37,726 nucleotides of DNA from an uncultured Granulicella sp. (GTDB lineage Bacteria > Acidobacteriota > Terriglobia > Terriglobales > Acidobacteriaceae): NCBI GenBank assembly GCA_937873265.1, contig CALMVL010000117.1:13820-51545 (forward strand), read 5' to 3'. The position numbers were made by a program, and so were the translations under genes. This document shows positions 9,333 through 18,165 of the stretch, piece by piece; positions within the stretch are counted from its first letter, which is position 1, and each line of letters begins with the position of its first letter. The notes under the pieces were generated by a model, which did no database searches, was not told the DNA's origin, and saw only the letters and a list, made by a program, of their open reading frames with translations.

Positions 9333-10796
9333 ATGCAAGAGCTCATGAGCGCGACCTCCACCGCAGTTAAATTCGGCACCGACGGCTGGCGCGGCCTTAT
9401 CGCCGACGACTTCACCTTTGCCAACGTTCGCGTCGCGGCTGCCGCCATCGCCCATTACGTCCTCGCGCACGAAGACCCGAGCGCCGGCGTCTGCATCGCC
9501 TTTGACACCCGCTTCGGCTCGCAAAGCTTTGCCGGCGTCGTTGCCGAGGTGCTCTCCCGCGCGGGCATCCCCGTGCTCCTGGCCGACCGCATCACGCCCA
9601 CGCCCGCGCTCTCCTACGCCGTCCGCGAGCGCAGGTCCGCCGGCGGCGTCATGATCACCTCGTCGCACAATCCCGCCGAGTGGAATGGCGTGAAGTACAA
9701 GGCCAGCTACGGCGGTTCCGGCTCGCCCTCCATCATCGCCCGGATCGAAACCTACCTCGGCACCCCCCTTCCCGAAGCAGCCAATCCCGCGCCCATCACC
9801 CGCGTCGATTTCCTGCCCGACTACATCGCCGCCATCGAGCGCTTCGTCGACCTGCCCGGGATCCGGGCCTCGGGCCACAAGTTCCTCATCGACTGCATGT
9901 ACGGCGCCGGCCGAGGCGTTGTTTCCGGCATCTTCGCCCGCGCCGGCATCCCCTTCGTCGAGATCCGCGGCGAGATCAATCCCGCCTTCCCCGGCATTAA
10001 CCCCGAACCCATCCTCCCCCACATCGAGCTCTCCCAACGCGCCGTCGTCGAGAACGGCTGCAGCGCCGGCCTGATCACCGACGGCGACGCCGACCGAATC
10101 GGCGCCGTCGACGAGCACGGGGACGTCGTCGACGCGCACAAGATCTTCTCCATACTGCTCAAGTGGCTGCTCGATCGGAAAGACTGGTCGGGCGGCGTCA
10201 CCCGCGCCTTCAACACCACGAAGATGCTCGACCGCATCGCCGCGCGGTACGGTCGCCGGCTCCACGAGCACGGCATCGGCTTCAAGTACGTCTGCGACCT
10301 GATGCTCGCGGAGGACATCCTCATCGGCGGCGAAGAGTCCGGCGGCGTCGGCATCAGCCGACACCTGCCCGAGCGCGACGGCATGCTCAACTCCCTCCTG
10401 CTCGCGCAAGTCATGGCGGACGAGGGCAAGACTCTCGGCCAGCTGGTCGCCGCGCTCCAGGGGGAGTTCGGCGAGCACCAGTACGGCCGCATCGACATGC
10501 ATATCGACGATCGACTCAAGCAGTCCGCCATCGCGCGCGCCAGGGCCGGGGTCGCCGACTTCGCCGGCATGAAGGTCCTTCGCGTCGAGACCCTCGACGG
10601 CATCAAGTTCTTCCTTGAAAACCCCGCCTGCGCCGCCAGGCCGAACGCCGCCGAGACCTGGCTCCTGCTGCGCGCCTCCGGCACCGAACCCCTGCTCCGC
10701 GTCTACTGCGAAAGCTGCTCGGTCGAGTCCGTCAAGGAGGTGCTCGCCGCGGCCGAGCAGTTCGTTCTCCAGGGCTCCCGAGGCGTCCCCGCATGA
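9333..10796 (+). CDS. Phosphoglucomutase/phosphomannomutase family protein
   Basis: A 487-aa alpha-D-phosphohexomutase that interconverts 6-phospho and 1-phospho sugars. All four family sites are present: the phosphoserine loop TSSHNP (109-114, with S110 or S111 phosphorylated), the Mg site DGDADR (250-255), the sugar-binding loop GGEESGG (332-338), and the phosphate-binding loop RASGTEPLLRVY near residue 458. Start is ambiguous between the ATG at 9333 and an in-frame ATG at 9345 (MSATSTAVKFGTDGWRG); neither has a strong Shine-Dalgarno. Immediately downstream of the GDP-mannose pyrophosphorylase, it most likely supplies mannose-1-phosphate, but glucose or glucosamine phosphates are possible substrates. 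Its stop overlaps the start of the next gene (ATGA). Confidence 0.93.
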   Translation: MQELMSATSTAVKFGTDGWRGLIADDFTFANVRVAAAAIAHYVLAHEDPSAGVCIAFDTRFGSQSFAGVVAEVLSRAGIPVLLADRITPTPALSYAVRERRSAGGVMITSSHNPAEWNGVKYKASYGGSGSPSIIARIETYLGTPLPEAANPAPITRVDFLPDYIAAIERFVDLPGIRASGHKFLIDCMYGAGRGVVSGIFARAGIPFVEIRGEINPAFPGINPEPILPHIELSQRAVVENGCSAGLITDGDADRIGAVDEHGDVVDAHKIFSILLKWLLDRKDWSGGVTRAFNTTKMLDRIAARYGRRLHEHGIGFKYVCDLMLAEDILIGGEESGGVGISRHLPERDGMLNSLLLAQVMADEGKTLGQLVAALQGEFGEHQYGRIDMHIDDRLKQSAIARARAGVADFAGMKVLRVETLDGIKFFLENPACAARPNAAETWLLLRASGTEPLLRVYCESCSVESVKEVLAAAEQFVLQGSRGVPA

Positions 10797-11455
10797 CCAC
10801 CCTCACCACAGTCCAGGCCAGCGGCCTGCTCTTCGATATGGACGGCGTCCTGATCAGCTCCATCGGATCCGTCGTTCGCTGCTGGCGCGAGTGGTGCCGG
10901 CTCTACGACGTGCCCGGCGCGGACACCTTCGAAGTCCCCCACGGCATGCGCGCCATCGAGATCCTCAGCAGCTTGCGCCCCGACATCGACCCCGCGGACG
11001 GCCTGCGCGTCATCGAAGATCTCGAGATCATCGACACCGCCGACCTCCGCGTCCTTCCCGGCGTTCAGGCGCTTCTCGCCGGCCTTCCCCCGGAGCGCTG
11101 GGCCATCGTCACGTCCGCCACGCGCCGCCTCCTGCTTGGCCGTCTCGCCGCGGCCGGCCTCCCTGTCCCGGACCGCATCATCGCTGCCGATGACGTCACC
11201 CGCGGCAAACCCGACCCCGAACCCTACCGCCGCGGAGCCGACCTGCTCGGCCTTGCCCCGGCGGAGTGCATTGTCGTCGAGGACGCCCCCTCCGGCGTCA
11301 GCGCCGGCCTCGCCGCCGGATGCCGCGTCCTGGCCGTTCTTGGAACCCACCAGCCAGCGGAGCTCGCCCACGCCACCTGGCTCACTCGCTCCCTCGAAGA
11401 CCTCCACGTCTCGCTCGAGGCTTCGGGTCTCGGCCTCAGCTTTCCGCCGGTCTAG
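10793..11455 (+). CDS. HAD-superfamily sugar-phosphate phosphatase or mutase
   Basis: A 220-aa HAD subfamily IA protein with the beta-phosphoglucomutase-like core. Motif I is LLFDMDGVL (D15 nucleophile, D17 acid/base), motif II is the Thr/Ser in IVTSATRR (about 104-111), motif III the lysine of GKPDPEPY (about 141-148), and motif IV VVEDAPSG (about 161-168). A small helical cap lies between motifs I and II (about 20-85). The start overlaps the phosphohexomutase stop by 4 bases, which usually implies translational coupling. It is therefore likely to act on a hexose phosphate related to the GDP-mannose branch. Relatives include sugar-phosphatases, glycerol-3-phosphatase and beta-phosphoglucomutase, and sequence alone does not decide between them. 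Its TAG stop is part of a CTAG shared with kdsB on the other strand. Confidence 0.88.
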   Translation: MTTLTTVQASGLLFDMDGVLISSIGSVVRCWREWCRLYDVPGADTFEVPHGMRAIEILSSLRPDIDPADGLRVIEDLEIIDTADLRVLPGVQALLAGLPPERWAIVTSATRRLLLGRLAAAGLPVPDRIIAADDVTRGKPDPEPYRRGADLLGLAPAECIVVEDAPSGVSAGLAAGCRVLAVLGTHQPAELAHATWLTRSLEDLHVSLEASGLGLSFPPV

Positions 11456-12213
11456 CCCGCCCGCGCCAGCAGAACCCGCTCCACCCGCCGCAGATCCTCT
11501 TCCGTATCCACGCCGATCGTCTCGACGTCAGTCGGCTCCACATAGATCGCCAGCCCCGCCTCCAGCAGCCGCAGCTGCTCCAGCCGCTCCGCCATCTCAA
11601 GCCCGCTCGGCGGTAGCTCCGGAAACCGCAACAGCGCCGGCCGACGATACGCATACAGTCCCACGTGCTTCCAGTACGCCGCCCCCCCGCCGTCCCGGTC
11701 GAATGGAATCGTCGCCCGCGAAAAGTAGAGCGCCCGCCCATCCGCCGCCGTCACCACCTTTACAGCATGCGGATTCGCAACATCCCCGGCAGGGCATCGC
11801 AGCTTCAGCGTCGTCACCTCCACCTCCGGTCGCGTAAACGGTCGCAACAGCGCGCGTACATGTTCCGGCGCGAGCAGCGGCTCATCCCCCTGAACATTGA
11901 CGTAAATCTCTGCCGGCACTGCCCGTGCAACGGCGCACATCCGATCCGTCCCGCTCGGCAGCTCCGTCGAGGTCATCACGCACGTCCACCGGTTCGCCCT
12001 GCATAGCGCCATCACCTCATCCGAGTCAACCGCCACCACCACGTCATCCAGCTCCGGGCAACGCCTCGCCGCTTCGACGACCCATGCCAGCATCGGCCGC
12101 CCCGCAACCTCTCGCAACACCTTGCGCGCCAGCCGCGTCGACGCCAGCCGCGCCGGAATGACGCCCAGCACCCGCGCCCCCAACTTCCCGCTCCGCTCCG
12201 GTTCAGATATCAT
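11452..12213 (-). CDS. kdsB: 3-deoxy-manno-octulosonate cytidylyltransferase
   Basis: A 253-aa enzyme that activates KDO as CMP-KDO for the lipopolysaccharide inner core, showing a Gram-negative envelope. The N-terminal nucleotide-binding stretch VIPARLASTRLARKVL (about residues 18-33) is a slightly changed form of IPAR-ASTRLPGKPL. GTDRMCA (about 88-94), YVNVQGDEPLL (about 103-113), YFSRATIPFDR (about 162-172), the KHVGLYAYRR stretch (about 181-190) and DTEEDL near the C-terminus follow the family order. The start ATG has no strong Shine-Dalgarno, and the first dozen residues look like a short extension. It is convergent with the HAD gene and faces away from tRNA-Met. Confidence 0.95.
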   Translation of the reverse strand: MISEPERSGKLGARVLGVIPARLASTRLARKVLREVAGRPMLAWVVEAARRCPELDDVVVAVDSDEVMALCRANRWTCVMTSTELPSGTDRMCAVARAVPAEIYVNVQGDEPLLAPEHVRALLRPFTRPEVEVTTLKLRCPAGDVANPHAVKVVTAADGRALYFSRATIPFDRDGGGAAYWKHVGLYAYRRPALLRFPELPPSGLEMAERLEQLRLLEAGLAIYVEPTDVETIGVDTEEDLRRVERVLLARAG

Positions 12214-12269
12214 GGGTTCTGTTGTGCCTGTGTAGGCCGCCTCGCCGCACGTGGCCTCCCACCCACCTC

Positions 12270-12346
12270 GGCGGTGTAGCTCAGATGGTTAGAGCGACGG
12301 ACTCATAACCCGTAGGTCAGTGGTTCGATTCCACTCACCGCCACCA
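12270..12346 (+). tRNA. tRNA-Met (anticodon CAT), CCA encoded
   Basis: The 77-base cloverleaf has a perfect 7-bp acceptor stem (GGCGGTG / CACCGCC), a D stem (GCTC / GAGC), anticodon loop CTCATAA with CAT at 12304-12306, a T arm (AGTGG, TTCGATT, CCACT), discriminator A and an encoded CCA. The anticodon stem has one A-C mismatch at its loop end. The G1-C72 pair rules out initiator tRNA, which normally has a mismatch there. An Ile2 tRNA with a lysidine-modified CAT is possible in principle, but the overall sequence resembles elongator tRNA-Met. Confidence 0.95.
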
Positions 12347-12434
12347 AACGTGATTTCGGCCAGGTTTCGGCACGGCAGGAAGCAGTATAGCCCGGAGATG
12401 ACACCGGCGTTGCGAGCTTTGCTCCATCGCGCCG

Positions 12435-12974
12435 CTACTCGTCGTAGTGCAGCAGGCTCAGCACGTCGTACTCCCGGAATTTCTGCCGACCCTGAAGAAA
12501 ATCAAGCTCGATAGCGAAGCCGAGGCCGGCGATCTCGCCGCCGAGCTGTCGCACCAGCTGCACGGTGGCCTGCATGGTTCCGCCGGTGGCCAGCAGGTCG
12601 TCCACAATCACCACGCGTTGGCCGGGCTCAATGGCATCCATGTGGATCTCAAGCGAGTCGGTGCCGTATTCGAGGTCGTAACTCACCTTGGCCGTGGCGG
12701 CAGGCAGCTTGCGCGGTTTGCGAACCGGGACGAAGCCGGCATTCAAGCGGTACGCCAGCGCAGGCCCGAAGATAAAGCCGCGCGCCTCGATGCCGAGCAC
12801 CAGATCGATCTCCTTGCCGATGTAGTAGGCGGCAAAGGCGTCGATCAGCTGGGCAAAGCCGGTCTTGTCTTTGAGCAGGGTGGTGATGTCGTAGAAAAGA
12901 ATGCCCGGTTTGGGAAAGTCCGGAACCGTCCGGATGAGCGGCTTCAGAGCCTCGCAGTTGATGACCGTTTGCAT
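12435..12974 (-). CDS. apt: Adenine phosphoribosyltransferase
   Basis: A 179-aa purine salvage enzyme that joins adenine and PRPP to give AMP. The N-terminal block [20 protein letters not shown] (about 17-36), [15 protein letters not shown] (about 60-74) and RKPRKLPA (about 85-92) are family hallmarks. The PRPP-binding motif [14 protein letters not shown] is at 121-134. Length is normal. It sits 6 bp after the acylphosphatase gene on the same strand, so the two are probably on one transcript. No terminator is evident in the 88 bp before the tRNA. Confidence 0.98.
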   Translation of the reverse strand: MQTVINCEALKPLIRTVPDFPKPGILFYDITTLLKDKTGFAQLIDAFAAYYIGKEIDLVLGIEARGFIFGPALAYRLNAGFVPVRKPRKLPAATAKVSYDLEYGTDSLEIHMDAIEPGQRVVIVDDLLATGGTMQATVQLVRQLGGEIAGLGFAIELDFLQGRQKFREYDVLSLLHYDE

Positions 12975-12980
12975 CCGTCT

Positions 12981-13268
12981 TTACCAGGCTCCCTCAATCT
13001 GAAATGGACCAAGCGTCTCCGCTTCGGCATCACTCAGATCCTGTTGCACGACGTTATCGACGCGGCTGCCGCGCGAGCCCTTGCGGATGGCGCGGGTCAG
13101 CTCGGCAATCTGTTCCGTTTCGCCCGCCACGACGGCCTCGACGCAACCATCATCGGTGTTCTTGACCCACCCCCGCAGGCCCAACTCGGCGGCTTCGCGC
13201 TGAACGAACCAGCGAAACCCAACCCCCTGCACGCGGCCCTTTACCAGGTAATGGCAAACCATCGGCAT
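12981..13268 (-). CDS. Acylphosphatase
   Basis: A 95-aa protein that hydrolyses carboxyl-phosphate bonds, for example in acetyl phosphate or 1,3-bisphosphoglycerate. The catalytic arginine lies in VKGRVQGVGFRWFVQREA (R24 in QGVGFR is the phosphate-binding arginine position), and the catalytic asparagine lies in LRGWVKNTDDGCVEAVV (N42 in the first Met numbering). The C-terminal half is slightly unusual but complete. Two Met codons (13268 and 13262) are possible starts. It precedes apt by 6 bp, and the physiological link between them is unclear. Confidence 0.93.
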   Translation of the reverse strand: MPMVCHYLVKGRVQGVGFRWFVQREAAELGLRGWVKNTDDGCVEAVVAGETEQIAELTRAIRKGSRGSRVDNVVQQDLSDAEAETLGPFQIEGAW

Positions 13269-13362
13269 TCAGTGTCGCAGAGGGCTTGCTCGATGTGCAA
13301 GGAAGCGGGCGGGCCGGCGAAAGTTCTTATGGCTGAAAGCGAAGGAAGGCACCAAGGCGAAC

Positions 13363-13378
13363 CCCTCGCTAGAGGGGC
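13363..13378 (-). terminator. Candidate terminator of efp
   Basis: A 6-bp GC-rich stem (CCCCTC / GAGGGG) with loop TAGC begins 3 bases after the efp stop. The transcript continues TTCGCCTT, a weak U-rich trail. The hairpin is short but well placed. Confidence 0.5.
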
Positions 13379-13381
13379 GTT

Positions 13382-13939
13382 TCAGGCGCGGCTCATGTAT
13401 GCGCCTTCGGCAGTGTCCACTCGAATCTTCTCGCCTTCGTTGATGAACGGAGGCACCTGAACGACAAGTCCCGTCTCAGTTTTCGCCGGCTTGGTCACGC
13501 TCGAAGCGGTTGCCGACTTGATGCCCGGCTCGGTTTCGACAACAGTCATCTCCACCACTCCCGGAAGCTCGACGCCGACCGCCTTGCCATCGTGGAAGCT
13601 GATGTTCAGCGACAGATTCGGCAGCAGGTAGTCGACCGCGTCGCCCAACGTCTCATGCTTCAGCACCGTCTGCTCGAACTTGTCGTCCATAAAGTAGTAA
13701 TCGTCGCCGTCGTTGTAGAGGTACTCCATCTTGACCTCGTCGACGACAACGCGGTCGATCGGGTCCGGCGAGCGGAATCGCTCCACAAACATCGCGCCAG
13801 TCCGCACATTGCGCAGCTTGGCCTGGATAAACGCGCGCAGGTTTCCGGGCGTCCGGTGCTCCACCGAGAAGACCAGATGGAGGTCGTCTTTGAACTTGAT
13901 AATCATGCCCGGGCGCATCTGCGTGGCGGGAATCGACAT
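13382..13939 (-). CDS. efp: Translation elongation factor P
   Basis: A 185-aa EF-P, which binds between the P and E sites of ribosomes stalled at proline runs and stimulates peptide bond formation. It has the three-domain length and the family end motifs (KMEYLYNDGDDYYFMD, about 79-94; the C-terminal VVQVPPFINEGEKIRVDT). I start at the ATG at 13937-13939 (MSIPATQMRPGM). An in-frame TTG four codons earlier is less likely. The domain I loop that reaches into the peptidyl-transferase centre reads TPGNLRAF (30-37). Asn33 occupies the place of the lysine (PGKGQAF in E. coli) modified by EpmA, or of the nearby arginine rhamnosylated in other groups. A TACAAT -10-like hexamer lies at 14039-14044, about 100 bases upstream, but its -35 is weak. 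No modification-enzyme gene is in the window. Confidence 0.95.
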   Translation of the reverse strand: MSIPATQMRPGMIIKFKDDLHLVFSVEHRTPGNLRAFIQAKLRNVRTGAMFVERFRSPDPIDRVVVDEVKMEYLYNDGDDYYFMDDKFEQTVLKHETLGDAVDYLLPNLSLNISFHDGKAVGVELPGVVEMTVVETEPGIKSATASSVTKPAKTETGLVVQVPPFINEGEKIRVDTAEGAYMSRA

Positions 13940-14084
13940 AGAAAACCCCAATCGTGAAAGAAATCTGTTGTGAGCGGATCGGCGAAGGCGCGAAGATCAC
14001 GCGGCTCGGGCATTCGGCCACGGCGTCGCAACCCCATGATTGTAGCGCAAGGGTACGAGGCGCAGTTCCGGCCGGCGAAGTCCT

Positions 14085-15734
14085 TTAGTGAACAGCTTCG
14101 CCTGCGGGAGCGCCCTGTCCGGGCCGGTTCTTGCTCAGCAGAAACGCGAAGCCGACCATGATCACGGCCATCCAGCAAAGCAGGCGAAAGATGTCTTGGT
14201 ATGCCATCGCCCCGGCCTGCTGATTCAGCTGGTTATAGATCATCGCCTGAGCCGTGTGCGCGCCGTCCTGGCCGCCCCCAAAGACACCTGCCAGGCTCTG
14301 CACGCGGTCGCTGTAGGCCGTGTTGCCGGGCTGCATGCTGTTCTGCAGCCGCGCCTGGTGGTACAGCGAGCGGTTGGTGACGATCGCGCCGGTAACCGCG
14401 ATAAAGATCGATCCGCCGACGTTTCGGACGAAGTTGATAATGCCCGACACCTGGTTGGAGCTTTCGCGCGGCAGGCCCACGTATGCCGCGTTGGTGATGG
14501 AGATGAAGCAGAAGGGGATCGGCACCATGAGGATGATCCGCAGCCAGGCGTTCATGCCGAAGGAGAGCCCGAGGTTGAGCGTGATGGAGTTGTAATAGAA
14601 GGCGACGGCAAAGAAGAGGAAACCGATGGCGGCGAGGTTGCGCGCGGCGAACTTGCCCGTCGCAATGCCGGCAAGCGGCATAACAAAGACCAGGGCGATG
14701 CCTCCGCCGGTAAGCGCCTCGCCCGCGATGGTGGCGGTATAGCCGAGCAGCGTCTGCATGAACTGCGGCTGCAGCACCGTGGAGGCGTTGAGGACTCCGC
14801 CGACCAGAGCCATCAACAGGGCGCAGATGGCGAAGTTCTTGTACTTGAACAGCCGGATGTTCATGATGGGCGCCTTGTGCCGCCACTCCCACCAGATGAG
14901 CCCCGCCATGCCGACGACGAAGAGCACGGCAAAGGTGCGGATGAAGTTCGAGGCGAACCAGTCGTTCTCTTCCCCCTTGTCCAGCATGATCTGGAGGCCG
15001 CCCATCGCGAGTGTCAGAAAGCCGAGCCCGAGATAGTCGAGCCGCTTCAGATTCGCGCGGTCAGCCTTGATCCAGGGCGGATCGTCGACAAAGCGGGTCA
15101 CCAGCGTGAACGCCAGCAGGCCGACAGGGATATTGATGTAGAAGATCCATCGCCAGGAGTAGTTGTCGGTGATCCAGCCGCCGAGCGTCGGTCCGATCGA
15201 CGGGGCAAGCACGGCGACGAGACCATAGAGCGCAAAGGCCTGGCCGCGTCTTTTCTCCTCGAACGAATCGGCCATGATCGCCTGCGCCATAGGCTGCAGA
15301 CCGCCGCCGCCAACCCCCTGAATCACGCGCGCGATGAGCAGGATAGGAAGCGAAGGGGCGATGCCGCACAGAAAGCTGGCCACCGTAAACAGCGTGATGC
15401 AGGAAAGGAAGAAGTTTTTGCGGCCGATTACGGACGAGGCCCAGGCGCCCGCGGGCAACACGACGGCATTCGACACAAGATACGAGGTGAGCACCCACGT
15501 ACCCTGGTCTTCGCTGGCCCCCAGATTTCCGGCAATATGCGGCAGCGCGACGTTGGCAATGGAGGTATCGAGCACCTCCATGAACGCGGCAAGCGCGACC
15601 GTCGCGGCGATGATCCACGGGTTAACCCGTGGCGTCCATTGCTCGTGCTGTGTTGCTGGTGTAGCTATGGGTCTGGTCTCCGTTCCGGTGCTTTGGTACA
15701 GGGAAGGATGAGGTGGGGCGAGACTGCGATGCAA
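14085..15734 (-). CDS. DHA2-family MFS drug efflux transporter (EmrB/QacA type)
   Basis: A 549-aa inner-membrane proton antiporter with about 14 predicted spans. Family marks are WIIAATVALAAFMEVLDTSIANVALPHIAG (span 1, about 44-73), the loop 2-3 motif SSVIGRKNFF (about 104-113), QGVGGGGLQPMAQAI (about 139-153) and motif C in APSIGPTLGGWI (about 176-187). EmrB proteins usually export hydrophobic compounds with an EmrA adaptor and TolC, but neither is adjacent. The start is uncertain: the only upstream initiation codon in frame that covers the N-terminus is a TTG at 15732-15734, and no ATG occurs before span 1. An 18-bp perfect palindrome lies inside codons about 35-40. The gene follows the epimerase gene by 15 bp and is probably the last of the ntrYX transcript. 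Confidence 0.93.
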   Translation of the reverse strand: MHRSLAPPHPSLYQSTGTETRPIATPATQHEQWTPRVNPWIIAATVALAAFMEVLDTSIANVALPHIAGNLGASEDQGTWVLTSYLVSNAVVLPAGAWASSVIGRKNFFLSCITLFTVASFLCGIAPSLPILLIARVIQGVGGGGLQPMAQAIMADSFEEKRRGQAFALYGLVAVLAPSIGPTLGGWITDNYSWRWIFYINIPVGLLAFTLVTRFVDDPPWIKADRANLKRLDYLGLGFLTLAMGGLQIMLDKGEENDWFASNFIRTFAVLFVVGMAGLIWWEWRHKAPIMNIRLFKYKNFAICALLMALVGGVLNASTVLQPQFMQTLLGYTATIAGEALTGGGIALVFVMPLAGIATGKFAARNLAAIGFLFFAVAFYYNSITLNLGLSFGMNAWLRIILMVPIPFCFISITNAAYVGLPRESSNQVSGIINFVRNVGGSIFIAVTGAIVTNRSLYHQARLQNSMQPGNTAYSDRVQSLAGVFGGGQDGAHTAQAMIYNQLNQQAGAMAYQDIFRLLCWMAVIMVGFAFLLSKNRPGQGAPAGEAVH

Positions 15735-15749
15735 ATTCTGGCGGTGCGC

Positions 15750-16754
15750 TCAGGTGCCGCTCGAGGGGGAGCGCATTCGGGCGACCAGGTCCTGAGCGGC
15801 GCTCGGCCAGTCTGGAAACTGGAAGCTAAACCCGTTCCGGAGAAGCACGGACGGAACAACGCGACGGCTCTTCAGGATGAGCTCCGTTTCGGTGCGCAGA
15901 ACCATGGCTCCGAGCTCGAGCATCGGGCGGGTTGCGGGCAGCGCTATGGGTACGCGCCAGGCGCTCCGGAGGGAACGCATGAACTCACGATTCGGAAGCG
16001 GGTGGGGCGCGGCCATGTTGATCACACCGGAGGTCTCGTCGCCGATCTCAGGATGCGCGAGCAGGAGGTCCGTGGCGCGGCAGTAATCCAGGTCGTGCAT
16101 CCAGGAGACAAACTGCGTGCCCGGACCTTGGGTGCCGCCCAGGCCGGCGCGAACCAGACCGGAAAGCACCGAGAACACCCCGCCCGGGTCCGGGCTCATG
16201 ACCATGGAGGTGCGCAGGGCGAGCTTGCGGGTCCGGGGTGTGGCGATCTCACGGAAAGCCTCTTCCCACCGGTGGCCGACGTCGGCGGAGAAGGCCCACG
16301 TCTCGGGCAGGCCGGGTTGCTCGGGGGTCGGTGGTCCGCCGGTGCGGCGGCTCATCTCGCCGGTAAACTCGTCCTGCGGCCGATCGAGCGCGTGCCGATA
16401 CAGCGTGGCAGTGCTGGCGTTCATCCAGATATGCGGCGGACGGCGGGCAGCCGCGATTGCTTGGCCGATCAGGCGCGTGGGAATGATGCGGGAATCGTAG
16501 ATTTCACGGCGGTGCGGGGGCGTGTAGCGGGTATTGACCGTGCGTCCGGAGAGATGGATGACCGCGTCGGCCTCTTCGAGCTCAGAGGTCCACGAGCGCT
16601 CAAGATGGATGCCATCCCAGTGCACCACGCGCCAGGGGGAAGATTTGGAAAGGGCCGACCGGCTGAGAACGACGACCCCGTGGCCGGCCGCATGGAGGTG
16701 ACGGGCGAGGATGGAGCCAACCTGGCCGGTGCCGCCCGGAAGCACAATCTTCAT
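15750..16754 (-). CDS. TIGR01777-family NAD-dependent epimerase-like protein
   Basis: A 334-aa extended-SDR relative of the TIGR01777 family (YfcH and SulA-like), which is uncharacterised and often labelled a cell-division inhibitor by homology. The Rossmann motif LPGGTGQVGSILARHL (about residues 5-20) is present, followed by VIHLSGRTVNTRYTPPHRREIYDSRI (about 65-90), IWMNASTATLYRHALD (about 108-123) and the C-terminal DUF1731-like segment with LELGAMVLRTETELILKSRRVVP. The YxxxK pair of classical epimerases is not evident. It lies 10 bp after the response regulator gene and 15 bp before the MFS gene, so it probably shares their transcript. Its function and link to signalling are unknown. Confidence 0.85.
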   Translation of the reverse strand: MKIVLPGGTGQVGSILARHLHAAGHGVVVLSRSALSKSSPWRVVHWDGIHLERSWTSELEEADAVIHLSGRTVNTRYTPPHRREIYDSRIIPTRLIGQAIAAARRPPHIWMNASTATLYRHALDRPQDEFTGEMSRRTGGPPTPEQPGLPETWAFSADVGHRWEEAFREIATPRTRKLALRTSMVMSPDPGGVFSVLSGLVRAGLGGTQGPGTQFVSWMHDLDYCRATDLLLAHPEIGDETSGVINMAAPHPLPNREFMRSLRSAWRVPIALPATRPMLELGAMVLRTETELILKSRRVVPSVLLRNGFSFQFPDWPSAAQDLVARMRSPSSGT

Positions 16755-16764
16755 ACGCGGGCCA

Positions 16765-18161
<1,397 letters not shown>

Positions 18162-18165
<4 letters not shown>

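Noticed and set aside
9279-10502. 407-codon minus-strand frame opposite the phosphohexomutase
   Set aside because: It consists mostly of Ala, Gly, Val and Asp, has no motifs, and overlies a complete mutase with all four catalytic loops.
12270-12346. tRNA-Ile2 reading of the CAT tRNA
   Set aside because: Overall sequence and stems fit elongator Met better. A formal decision needs TilS identity analysis against the full tRNA set.
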